Assembly (NCBI GenBank): GCA_014526335.1
Contig: JACTAT010000043.1
Coordinates: 2,391,206 to 2,455,205, forward strand
Length of the DNA stretch: 64,000 bases
Source of the DNA: Chrysaora quinquecirrha
Taxonomy: Eukaryota; Cnidaria; Scyphozoa; Semaeostomeae; Pelagiidae
Reading direction: 5' to 3'
This document shows positions 35,421-46,610 of this stretch, piece by piece. The notes beneath the pieces are model-generated. The model was not told where the DNA came from, did no database searches, and saw only the letters and a list, made by a program, of their open reading frames with translations. The stretch's first letter is position 1, and the number at the start of each line of letters is the position of its first letter. The position numbers and the translations under genes were made by a program.

Positions 35421-36514
35421 TATCTAGCTCAATCATATTACCATTCTCAGAGAAAGTAAGCAGAAAATGTTTTATCTTTTGCATCTTTTTCAACATTCAT
35501 AGTAGTTCGGAACCCTAGCTGCATCGCAATTGAAATTACGAGCATTCTTCATAATTTAAGGTTTGAAATGACAAAAATTAGCGTACATGACCGAGAACAT
35601 GATGCTTTTATCCTAAAAGTAACACTGAACACATCAAAAGAAAGATTTATGCACGAAACGGTTAAGACTCAAGGTATCAGTTTTGCGTTTTGATGACGTC
35701 ACACGAATTTCGAATCGTAATAACTTCTGAGTTGGAAACCCTATAGAGGGCTAAACCCGAGTACCCATGTCTAAAGATAACTTTGGGGGAATTTCGTTGA
35801 ATGGATCTGTTGTTCGTTGTATTAAGCATACCAAATATGTAACTTTGCTAATTTTCAGTGCTGTATTGTAAATAGTTTCCGAGTTATAGAGGAAAAATGT
35901 TTTGGGGCTGGGGTCAAGTACACCAATCTAAAAATAGCTTTCGGGGGAATTTTTTTGAATGGATCTGTTGTTCGTTGTATTAAGCATACCAAATATGTAA
36001 CTGTACTCATCTTCAGTTGCGTATCGGAAATAGTTTGCAAGTTATAGAAAAAAATACTTTTGGGGCTGGGGTCAAGTACCCCAGTCTAAAAATAGCTTTC
36101 GGGGGAATTTTTTTGAATGGATCTGCTTTTCGTTGTATTAAGCATACCAAATATGTAACTGTTCTCATTTTCCGTTGCGTATCGGAAATAGTTTGCAAGT
36201 TATCGAAAAAAATATTTTTGGGGCTGGGGTCAAGTACCCCAGTCTTAAAATAGTTTTCGGGGGAATTTTTTTGAATGGATCTGTTTTTCGTTGTATTAAG
36301 CATATTAAAATATGTAACTGTACTCATTTGCAGTTCTGTATCGTTAATTGTTTCCGAGTTATAGAAAAAAAGCTTTTGGGGATTGGGGTCAAGTACCCCA
36401 GTCTAAAAATAGCTATCGGGGGCATTTTCTGAGTTGGGTCTGTTTCTAATTTTGTTTGGCGCATCAAACTCTGTACTTGTGCCAAATTTCATGCTTGTAT
36501 CATAAAGTGCACAA
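35421..36514. repeat. Right arm of the inverted-repeat structure with a 158-bp tandem
   Basis: Mirror copy of 30033-30911. It contains a tandem of a 158-bp unit whose GGGGGAATTTTTTTGAATGG-type junction falls at about 35785, 35943, 36101, 36259 and 36418, so there are four full units. Each unit includes GGGGTCAAGTACCCCAGTCT. Copy number differs from the left arm, as in foldback elements whose arms contain variable subrepeats. Confidence 0.88.
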
Positions 36515-37144
36515 TTTGACTCCTAAGCGATTGCACTATAACGAGGCTAAGGGAAGACAATCTAAATACCCCCTGGGGATACATTCAGCAAGGCAATGAC
36601 CCCTTAAGGGAATTATAAAACTGGGTTATAAAACTCGATGCATGTGATTTAGCAATCCTTCTTCAGCAACTCGCAATATAAGATAAACTGCCCCTCCACT
36701 CCTCCCGCAGCGACGGTCTCGCCTACTCTCTACCTTTCAAACAGCGAAGCCTCCTTCGCACTCTCCATATCTTAGCCAATTGGAAGGAAGAGAATAGGGT
36801 TCGGTGAGGATAGATTACTATTCTTCCTCGATATTTGCATGATGTTCTGGAGTAAAAGTAGCTACCGGGAAAAGCATTGAAATATTTTGAAAAGTTAGTT
36901 TGTATTCGCAAATACATACGTACAACAACAAGTCCAACTTTCTGTACTTTTTGAAAGATCTCAGAAAAAAATTCATTTTGCAAATTTTCAGAGAACGGCC
37001 TAAGACAACGTGAACTTCAGATGCGGAAAAACAGTAATAAATAACACTAACGTTGTCAAAAACAAAGTCTTGCAAAACAATTATAAAATACGTTGTGCAT
37101 ACGTATTGTATTTTTCCGGGCCGAAAACAACCTTGGCTAAAAAC
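36515..37144. other. No gene recognised
   Basis: Unique-looking sequence between two repeat elements. A 124-codon minus-strand frame (37192-36818) crosses into the terminal inverted repeat of the next element and is not convincing. Confidence 0.3.
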
Positions 37145-38342
37145 GGCATAGTATAAAAACCATACCCCAGGATCCAGGACCCAGGACCCCAAGTATGACT
37201 CTTATGTACTGAAAATCTAAAATGACCCTTAAGTACAAGTGGGCCTTTTACTTCCGTTAGTCAAATATGGCGTATCGTTTATCAGCAGACCTGTCAAACG
37301 CTACTGATCAGTGTCAAAAGCTCTAAAAAGCGTACTTCCTGTTCTTTCATGATTTTGTAAGGCATTTGCGCGCCTAAACTATTGGTACGGGGGAAGATGC
37401 TTCGTCTTAAATTTTCCCTAGCATTTTGGTTCGATCACACACATAAACATAAATTCTAATTTTGCTTGGTGCAGAGCTGTAGAATGAACGACACATTTCA
37501 TTCAGGACATATTTTCCAGTTACTGGTAAAAGGAAAAGAAAATAAAAAGACTTTGACTAAACCCAAAATTATTTGGGCCTGAAGGGCATGTCAAAGAGAA
37601 GATTTTTTTTCGGTGACATGTAAATAAAATAATTTACAACTAGAAGTACCGGAAGTGTCTGGCGGTCTGAGAAACTGGAAGATTACGGCCTGCAACTGAA
37701 AGAGTGGGATTTCTCGTATTTTTTGTAAAAAGAACGTGTAGATAATTCAACATAATTGAATTTTGCGTTATTGATTTCATCCAGCCAGACAGTTTTCCAC
37801 TAAAAAAATTTCCTGCCTGTTGTCGCTGTTCGCGGGGAAAATCATTCCTAAAAATCTTGTCCATATTTTGGTTAATGTTTAATTTAAATATCATCTTGTT
37901 TATGAAAACCCCAAAATCTCATGATTTTTGCCCCACACCCGTCGTTCTTCAACCTATTGTTCTATAAAAGCTCAACTCTAAGTACTGTGAAGAAAAACTG
38001 TGTTGTTGAATTGATCATTTCAAATGCCGGACAAATATTTTTTGTTTTCGCTTTGGTCTAAAATAATTGTGTTTTTTTTAAAAAGGGCATTTACCCCCGT
38101 TATCAAATAAATCCAGAATTGCAGACCAATCAAAATACAACACAGGAAGTGAGCACAACAAAAAGATCAACAGCCATGCTGACATACGTACGATATGTAC
38201 GACTGACATCCGATATGCCGAATTTGGCAAACGGAAGCAAAAGGCCCACTCGTACTTAAGGGTCATTTTAGAATTTAGTACATAAGGGTCATACTTGGGG
38301 TCCTAGGTCCTGGGTCCTGGGGTATGGTTTTTATACTATGCC
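37145..38342. mobile_element. 1.2-kb non-autonomous DNA transposon with long terminal inverted repeats
   Basis: The left end begins GGCATAGTATAAAAACCATA and the right end is its inverted copy. The match runs well over 100 bp, through CCCAGGACCC, AAGTATGAC, ATGACCCTTAAGTAC and GGGCCTTTT. The flanks are CTAAAAAC (37137-37144) and CTAAAAAA (38343-38350), a probable 8-bp target duplication with one mismatch. An 8-bp duplication suits the hAT superfamily, though the terminus lacks the usual CAG start. There is no long coding frame, so movement would need a transposase supplied elsewhere. Confidence 0.8.
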
Positions 38343-40017
38343 CTAAAAAACGGTAGAATAGTTGTTTCATTTATAACGAGTTTTCCCCCCATTTTCTGCT
38401 CTGGGGGGGAAGAACAACTCTTGTAGATGGACCGAAATGTGCCGCCGAGATTTTGCAAACCCACCAAGACCAGCCTACAGTTTAGACACATAACCCTTTA
38501 TTATGGGGAATATAAGGCCTCATATTCACTTTCGTACTACTATCTGCGGCGCAATATTAGCGCTATTTTCACACAAAAGTAAACTTTCCATTAACTATCT
38601 TCGATTTCATACCTTCTTATATGGCTTTTGGTAGGAAATACACCCATCTTTTGAGAAATTCAGAGGTAAAACCCACCCATATGGGCGGCATATAGCTGTA
38701 GCAAAATTATATCAAGAACAATACTGTCCCCAGGCTTTTTGGATTTGCATTTGATTTCGTGTTTTCAGCGACGTGTATTTCAAGGCATGCTTACTTCGTC
38801 TATTGTTCTGTCGGTGACATTTGCTGTTCAATAAATAAAAAATTTCGAAGCAAAAAGATAGAAAAAGACCATTTGTCGTTTTACTATGGCTTCACAGTAC
38901 TTTCTTTGTTGCTAAGGCGTCGCCATGCACACTTTTTGATCACGTGCCTGAAAAAAATACGAACAATAACCTAGAACAATAGACTTCCAGCCCAGTGTTT
39001 ATTATTGACTATGGTTGTTCAAACTCATGCCAAATTTCGAAGACTCAGAACAACCTCTTTGATTGTATGACACCCCCCCCCCAATAATTCCAAGCATTCC
39101 GTCCCGGCATGAGATAATAATTGAAAGTTTGACCCCAGAACTATTTACGCTACCCTACGTGCTTCTTAAGAATTGTTTTTAAAATTAAGTTATTCGGACA
39201 CCTTTTACGGATACCTCGGATCGCGAGTCTGTAAATCGAACCCGAAAAGCTGTAAATCTAAGCAGACCTAGAGAAAGTATTTTTAGAATTTTCCAAGAGC
39301 CCCTGTGTGTAGCAACATTCGACCGATTGCAACCCAATCCTTCATGACAGTGCAATGTATTGGTAGTCAATACGGCCGTTAGAAATGGATGCCCAAAACT
39401 CTAAATCACAGACAAGTGGCGTCAGCCGTTTCTGGACTTATTTTTTATGTTTCTGGACTACGAAGGGCGTCAGGCGATAACTTCTAACATATTCAGTTAA
39501 ATTTTGGCGAAATTTGTTTATGTTTCTTCAAAAACTGGGCTGCGCTAATTGCAATAAAATAGTCCCGAAATGGTCACTAGAGCGAGTCCAGCTGCTCACA
39601 AAATTTTCCGGGGTAGGATCCCCCGGACCCCTCCAGATGGTTTCGCCTCCGGCGCACTACAGTCTTCTTTTTTCGGCCCCACTTCATGACACCTCCCGAA
39701 AAATTCTGTGGATTTGCGCCCCTGTGCATTTGAATTGCAATTAAAATAATTAATTAACTCAATGATTGTTTAAATTGTGTGCACAGAGAATAGAAATTCC
39801 TATCTTTTGTTACAACATTCCTGATTCCTAGGTATCTACCTATCTATCTATCTAGGTAGGTATATTTCTTCCGGTTTGCCGAAAACCTCTAAATCATGTT
39901 TTCATTCTTCCATCATAAAAACGAGTGTAAGAGCCGCTTTTTTCAAGATATAGGTCTTATGTCTGCTTTAAAATACTTCCTTTCATACAACACCGCGGCA
40001 TTTTCTGTAATGAATTG
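38343..40017. other. Mostly unrecognised sequence with one dispersed-repeat fragment
   Basis: No gene was recognised. At 39550-39735 there is a fragment (TCCCGAAATGGTCACTAGAG, then GGGGTAGGATCCCCCGGACC) that is the reverse complement of part of the element at 54390-54545. At about 39830-39867 there is a short CTAT microsatellite. Confidence 0.4.
39550..39735. mobile_element. Fragment of a dispersed element shared with 54.4-54.5 kb
   Basis: The stretch with CCCGAAATGGTCA, AAAATTTTCC and CCCGGACCCC matches the reverse complement of 54475-54545 in the same order. GC-rich hairpins such as CCGGGGTAGGATCCCCCGG are typical of non-autonomous hAT-type elements. No ends were found. Confidence 0.5.
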
Positions 40018-40800
40018 CATGCCCACCACTGTACTGATGGTATCCCTCCACTGTACTGAACATCCACCCCTGTACTGATGGTATCCCTCCACTGTACTGA
40101 TGGTATCCCTCCACTGTACTGATGTTATCCCTCCACTGTACTGAACATCCACCACCGTACTCATGGTATCCCTCCACTGTACTGATGGTAACCCTCCAAC
40201 CAACTTATGGTATCCCTCCACTGCACTGAACATTTACAACTGTACTCCAGTTATCCCTCCACTGTACTGAACATTAACCACTGTACTGATGGTATCCCTC
40301 CACTGTACTGATGGTATCCCTCCACAAAAATCATGGTATTATCCCTCCACTGTACTCGTGGTATTCCTCCACTGTACTGAACATCCACCACTGTACTCAT
40401 GGCATCCCTACGCTGTACTCATGGTATCCCTACACTGTACTGAACATCCACCACTGTACTCATGGTATCCCCCAGTGTTCTCATGGTATCCGTCCACTGT
40501 ACTGAACATCCACCACTGTACTGCACACTGACCACTGTACTGCACAAACGTTATGTGGGGTGACACTACTGAACATCCCGAGACTACTCACAGATGCCTC
40601 CCCAAGCAACTCATGATATCCGTCCACGGTACTCATGGTATCCCCCCACACTACTGAACATCCTCCACACTACTGACGTTGCCTCCCCGAAAGCATCATG
40701 ATATCCCTCCGCACTACTGATGATATCCCCCGCACACATTACTGGACATCCCCAACGCCACTCAGAGATAACCCTCCGCACTACTTAACACCCTTCACTT
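40018..40800. repeat. 22-bp-type satellite, locus 3, opposite strand to locus 2
   Basis: 40018-40550 repeats GGTATCCCTCCACTGTACTG and AACATCCACCACTGTACTCA, the reverse complement of loci 1 and 2. From about 40560 it changes to the diverged form CCACACTACTGAACATCC. The junction ACTGCACAAACGTTATGTGG matches, inverted, the orientation switch of locus 1. The 64-96 codon frames on both strands are repeat artefacts. Confidence 0.9.
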
Positions 40801-42943
40801 CTTCATTTCCATTCACTCAAATTTATTTATCCTTACCAAAGCGTTAACATTTAAATGTTCAAATTTTCCCCATTTAAGTTAAATTTTAGATTTTAGATTC
40901 ATTTAATTACTATCTGTCCAGAAGTATACTGAATTGAATCAAGTCCCTTGAAGCTAGAAGGTACTGTGTAGATGTTTAATACTTTTCAATATTCTGGTGT
41001 AATCGTCAAGCCTTGCAAAGCATTAATCTCTAATATTTGCAGAAATGTCATCAATCATTTATTCAGAAAAAAGTAAGGATCCCAACACCTCTCTGAAACA
41101 CCTGATACAACTTTAGCACGTCAATTTCTTCACATTTACTTAATCAAGATGGTCTCAGTCTGTCAGGAAGTCAGGAAAAAATGACTAAGAATTTCGAAAA
41201 AAACCTGTTTTATTTGAAGAAATTTCTATCTGCTTACTTTTTCTCAGAGTCGTGTAATAACTTAAAAACCTAAGAATTTAAGAACGATGCTGATTTAGGA
41301 GCCCATATTCCTATAGCCAAAGGGCTCACAGCACTTATAGCCCACGAGTCTTGAGCCCTAACCATAAATCCTCAAATAAGCAGAAGCGGACTCGCAGCGA
41401 ATCTCAAGGGTTGCCAGTAAAAGGGGCCTGTTTTCACTATAGCAATTCGTCTTGTTAGTTGCTTCTAGCGAGCTCCTGTGTAAAAAATCAATTCAAGGCA
41501 AGGGCTACTGTTCATGTTAATACTTCTTTTCTTATTTGGGATATTTCGATGGCAAAATCGTCTCCCTTTTATACATATGCTCGCATTTCTATATTTTCTT
41601 GCTTCCAAATTTTTGTGTTTTTGTGTTGATTATCTTTTTATTTTTACTTCTTTCTAATTATCTGCATTGAGAAACAATTTCTGTAATTTTTAAACTGTAT
41701 TCAGGCTGAGCGAAATCCATCCAAATCTCTTCGAAATCACAAGAAATCGAAGAGATTTGCTCAAGAAAGAACAGAAACAGTTTGTTAAAGACCCTATATA
41801 ACAAGAAGTCCCGGGTCGCAATCGCAACCTAGCATTCCTGCCACTCCGCCCCTGCAAATAAGCCCCACCTTTAGGTGAGCTATCCATTGGAAGAAGTCCT
41901 GTCTAAGACTTCCTTTCTACAGAGACCTCGCCATTTTGAACAAGCCCTAACGCGGCATTATTTGAAAGCCTTATGGGGCATATTTTTGCCTATAAAGCAT
42001 ATAAATGCATCTAGACAATGAAAAAGCTTTTGCCTACAGGCTGTACTATCAATTCAACCATTAATCAGCTACTGGCTCCTGACAATCAGCTGATCATTGA
42101 TTATATCATATGATAATTTTAATAATCATGATAATCATGATCATAATCAGTTTTGCTGCAGCTATCGTACTGTTGGACATGGTAACATTTGTCAAATAAT
42201 TGTTTCATTGTTGCAAATTCTTGCAAACACTCTTTGGTAAGTGTTGTGCCTCCATCCCTCGCACATTGCGAAAGCATTGCTATGTTTGCAAATAAGCCCC
42301 CTAGGGGCTTACACAAGGATTTACCATAACCACCTTGATTCTACTAAGAACACAGAGGGAAACAAGATGAAAGAGGTTGAGAAATTCAACAAACTCAACA
42401 AAAGAACACTATAAAATGAGAAGAACAGATGAATTGGCCTAATAACACTTGTCAAGAGGTAGAACATTTAGGTGTTCCTGTTGGACTTTCAGGGCTAGGC
42501 TACAGTCAGCGGCAGCAAGCCGTCCTGCAACACGGTCTTCTCGATACCATCTCTAAGGATCCAGACCCATTGGCTTTTGAGGGTCCAGGCTCCTTGGCTT
42601 AAGGCTCCTGGGCTCAAGGCTCCTGGGCTCTTGTGCAGGGCACATTCTAGTTGAAATCTGGATCAGTTTGTTTTTTCTCAGAGTCATTTAATATTTGAGA
42701 AAACTCAGAATTTAAGAAAAAACAACTTAGCTGAAGTAATTGCAATCTGTTTGCTTTTTCTTGAAGTCACATTATACTTTATCCTTTATGAAACTTATGA
42801 AACATATCCATTTTGAGGATGTAAATACCTTATGTGATATTAATATAATTGATTAATAGTCCGTGAGCTACGACCCCCCACCTGGAATCCCCCCCACCAC
42901 AGCCAAAGTTGATGTTTTCCCTACACTTCAAAGCATGCTGATG
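40801..42943. other. Largely unrecognised sequence
   Basis: No protein family was recognised. It includes a small GGCTCCTGGGCTCAA tandem near 42580-42640 and the possible exon at 42119-42337. Otherwise I see no repeat or RNA gene. Confidence 0.3.
42119..42337 (-). CDS. Possible exon of an unidentified gene
   Basis: On the minus strand a frame opens after a TAG at about 42338, reads QGGYGKSLCKPLGGLF and CARDGGTTLTKECLQEF, and ends with an acidic, aromatic tail before a TAA. The sequence is less low-complexity than other short frames nearby, and a candidate acceptor (TTCTTAG) lies just upstream. I do not recognise the protein and found no partner exon. Confidence 0.2.
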   Translation of the reverse strand, partial: QGGYGKSLCKPLGGLFANIAMLSQCARDGGTTLTKECLQEFATMKQLFDKCYHVQQYDSCSKTDYDHDYHDY

Positions 42944-43917
42944 GGGGTCTTGTTTTTTTGAAAATAAAATAAGTACTTTTATGTTTTATAGGCGCATCTT
43001 GAATCTTGATGTCAGAAGTAAAACGTTTTTACTTTCTGGTATTAACTAGCACTATATTAGTGAAAAGGTGCCCAAATATGAAGCAAAACACATTCCAGTG
43101 TCAAAACAACCAGGACTCAAGAGATCGTATCATTTAGGGTACTCCCAAAAAAACTGTGACGTCACATTCATATTAAACATTCAATATTTTTTCAATTTTT
43201 TCATGCTTTCTATGCTTCCCCTCAGAGACTTTTATATTTCAAAGACACCCTATTATACGCCCCGTTAAACTCGCTGAAAGACTTCTATTACCAAGAGCCA
43301 TTAAAACCCGCTCAGAGACTGCTATACTATATGTACACCCCATTAAAACCTGCTCAGAGACTGTTATACTATATATACACCCATTTAAAATCCGCTCAGA
43401 GACTGCTATACTATATGTACGCCCAGTTAAAAACCCACTCAGAGACTGTACGCCCAGTTAAACCCGCTAAGAGAATGCTATACTATATCTACACCCAGTT
43501 AAAACCCGCTCAGAGACGGCTATGCTATATGTACGCCAAGTTCAAAACCTGCTCAGAGACGGCTATACTATACGTACACCCCATTAAAACCCGCTCAGTT
43601 ACTGCTATACTATATGTACGCCCAGTATAAAAGTCTCTGAAGGGAGGCACAGAAAGCATGAAAAAATTGAAATATTATTGAATGTTTAACATGAATGTGA
43701 CGTCACAGTTTTTTTGGGAGTACCCTAAATGATATGATCTCTTGAGTCCTGGTTGTTTTGACACTGGAATGTGTTTTGCTTCATATTTGGGCACCTTTTC
43801 ACTAATATAGTGCTAGTTAATACCAGAAAGTAAAAACGTTTACTTCTGACATCAAGATTCAAGATGAACCTATAAAACATAAAAGTACTTATTTTATTTT
43901 CGAAAAAACAAGACCCC
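42944..43917. mobile_element. Foldback-type element with 292-bp arms and a minisatellite core
   Basis: The left arm (42944-43235) and right arm (43626-43917) are inverted copies of equal length and differ at few positions. They start at GGGGTCTTGTTTTTT and its inverted partner. They include AAGTACTTTTATGTTTTATA, GGTGCCCAAATATGAAGC and CTGTGACGTCACATTCAT. The 390-bp core (43236-43625) is a tandem of an approximately 44-bp unit with CCGCTCAGAGACTGCTATAC and TATATGTACGCCCAGTTAAA, about nine copies. No target duplication is evident. The open frames inside are repeat-derived. Confidence 0.85.
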
Positions 43918-44186
43918 GAAGCAAAACAGGACAGCGGGGGCAGAAGCAACAATTTTGAGGCAAAAAAAAATAGGAAAATAAAAGAATTTGGCAATTTTTG
44001 CAAGGGCAGGGGCAGCCACCCCCCACTGCCCCCATGATTCCGGCACCCGTAAGTAACTATTTGACCGCTCTTTAAAAATTAAAAACTATCTAACTAGTAG
44101 GATGGGACAGTGAAACTTGCTTGGAACACAGTCAAAGTTTTAGATGTTTGTGATATGATTTTAGCATTGAAATCCTGCTGTGACAG

Positions 44187-44660
44187 GGGAGTTACTCCCT
44201 AACTTTTAATACATGGGGGTCCATGCCACAATTTTCTTGCTGACCCCTAAATATTAAGCCTAATATTTTGTAGACCGCAAATATTGAGTCTAACATTTTT
44301 GAGACCCCAAATATTTCTATATATCTTTACCATTTGATCACTTGCACTATATGAATCAATTTTGTATTATTGTAATTTAGGTGGATTGGGTTCAGTTGTT
44401 GAGCTTCACCAGAGTAGACTAGACTTGGTAACAATTGAACAGAGGAATTTAGATGAAAGCAATGAAGACACTCAAAATTGGTTTCATTTGTTTATAAGAC
44501 AGCTCTTGGTCATCAGATAGGTCATTGTAATGTATCACACCAAATGGCACAATTTTTCCTTCAGATTTTTTAAAACCAAATATTTATTTAGCTTGGTTAA
44601 GATTTCAGACCCCTTTGGCATTGAACCCCTTGTATTGAAAGTTAAGGAGTAGGTACCCCT
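44187..44660. mobile_element. Candidate 470-bp MITE with about 40-bp inverted termini
   Basis: The left end contains GTTACTCCCTAACTTTTAAT and ACATGGGGGTCCATGCC. The right end, read on the other strand, contains CCTACTCCTTAACTTTCAAT and ACAAGGGGTTCAATGCC. The ends pair with several mismatches. No coding frame and no clear target duplication were found. Confidence 0.5.
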
Positions 44661-45839
44661 TTGGCCCCCCTTTTGGTTAAATGAGTGTCATGCGGCATTT
44701 TTTCATTATTAAATATTCATTATTTTTGTAATAGTGCCATATATAGCTGGAGAACGCATCAAATACACTATTTTGCACTATAATCACTGATTAATCAGAA
44801 CAAATTCATCCAAACATGTCCAACAAAGATCCCACCCATCAGAGATTCTGTACTGGTTTGAGCTTTCAAATTACTTGAGTGATCTCTCTTCTCCTCATGT
44901 ATTTTTATTTTAAAAATTGAATTATTTGGAAAAAACCATGCAAGGCATTCAAAAATAGAAAACACAGGAAATTACTACTCGATTACATAATCAAATGTCA
45001 GAATTTTGCTAACATTATTAGATCAGAACACACTAGCAAGGTGATAAGACAGGCACAAGGGCAACTTGGACATTTTGAACCATGGTATGATAATAGTTGG
45101 TGGGTAGGCAAGCAAATGAAGTGGGTGATGTATTGTTTCTTTTCATGCCATGAATTGTCAATTTTTATTGGAATAATGAAATTTTGTAAAATAATCAACT
45201 TTTTTGCACGAGCACGTTAACTGATGTGTGTGGGTGAGACAAACTAATTTAAAATTTCCATCGGCCTTAGGATGCTTTTTCATGTACCACCTTCAAGGCA
45301 CCTGATTTACATTAACTTTAACATTCCCCTTTAATTTCAAAAGGGATGATTATAAGAAAAGAAATGCTATAAAAAACATAAAAAAACATAACATAACATA
45401 AACTGTAACCTAACATAACACAAACAAATACCGTTCTAAAAATACTAACTATTACAATAAGCTTGTGTGCTGATTCTAATGGTTTTACTGCAGTTTAGGT
45501 GTCCCTAACCAGCATTGTTACATCTAGGCCTCTTATTGCGTGGCTCAATTAGCCTATCTATTGCAATATTTGGCAGCTGCAGTTTTTTTTAGGGATCCCT
45601 GTAGATAATAGAGAAGAATTTCCAAGTCGAACTTTATGAAAATACAGGCCGATAACAATAACACAGGTAACTAGGGACCCCTAAAATGTATTCTTACCAT
45701 TTCAATATTTACCTTGGTCGAAGAGATAAATCGTTTCACTGGAGCAGAGCAGTCAAGCCCAAGCGAAAAGCTTCTCTGGTTCCTGGGCAACCAAAATAAA
45801 AAACAATTCTAGACCTATTACGCGAGTCTCGGTTCCGCT
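44661..45839. other. No gene recognised
   Basis: AT-rich sequence with only short random frames. No repeat family was recognised. Confidence 0.3.
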
Positions 45840-45945
45840 CACAAAACCTTGACCAACAGACCAACAACAACCAACAACAACCAACAGAACAGACCAACAA
45901 CCAACAACAACCAACAGAACAGACCAACAAACCAACAACATGCTG
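45840..45945. repeat. Short tandem repeat of ACCAACAACA/GAACAG type
   Basis: Repeats of CCAACAACAACCAACAGAAC and AGACCAACA lie just left of the hAT terminus. Minus-strand frames over it give V/L/C/W-rich peptides (VCWSVLLVVVG) that reflect the repeat. Confidence 0.85.
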
Positions 45946-45964
45946 TTCCATTTTATATCCATAC

Positions 45965-46009
45965 CAGTGGCGGCGCCAGGGGGGGGAATGGGGGGGACTA
46001 GTCCCCCCC
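45965..46009 (+). mobile_element. Left terminus of a hAT-type element
   Basis: CAGTGGCGGCGCCAGGGGGG is a classic hAT-type end. It is followed at 45990-46009 by a perfect 20-bp palindrome, GGGGGGGACTAGTCCCCCCC. It probably marks the 5' end of the element carrying the transposase at 46611. I did not find the matching right terminus. Confidence 0.6.
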
Positions 46010-46610
46010 ACTTTTTTGGAAAGATGGTCTCTGAGATTCATGCAAATCCGGTGAGAAAATGGGGGGTAGGCCTACGTTCTGTGAATTGTGTCGCAAGATT
46101 ATTTCAATGTAAAACACAAAATTTTTTGTTAAATTACATCCTTAAGATTTATGTATCTTACAGCAGGAAAAAATGAATGGGTCAGATTGTAATAATTAAA
46201 TCCTTTGCAAGAGAATATCAATAGTTTATATTGAGGAAATTCACTTCTTCAACATTTTTATCCTCTTAGGCTCTTAAAAAGAATAATAATTATCTTCCGG
46301 CTCTCTGCGAGAAAAAATTTTGCATATCTTGACTTTCTGTAAAACCACTTTCTTCAAGGGGGTTTTACAAGTGGGTTCTTGATTGTATGAAACAAATATG
46401 TAAGGAAAAACTTACGGTCCTGAAAACACAAGAGCAGTTCGGCTCTGAAACAACAGTACGCGCGGCGTACGAGTCCAAGTGACGCGGTCACTAACAACTT
46501 AAACTATACCAAAAACCTAAAAATCCCCCTAAATTTTACGAATACAACGATTATAAAGCCTACGAAACACGTGAACAAAGTTACACCTAAATAACCATAA
46601 AAGGGAATAC
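46010..46610 (+). other. Expected N-terminal coding region of the hAT element, not recognisable
   Basis: A full-length ZMYM1-like transposase would have its zinc finger and first catalytic Asp region here. I see no such motifs in any plus frame, which suggests an internal deletion. No other feature is evident. Confidence 0.4.

Noticed and set aside
36818..37192. 124-codon minus-strand ORF
   Set aside because: It starts inside the terminal inverted repeat of the 37.1 kb element and shows no family resemblance.
43331..43630. 99-codon plus-strand ORF in the foldback core
   Set aside because: It is composed of the 44-bp tandem unit only.
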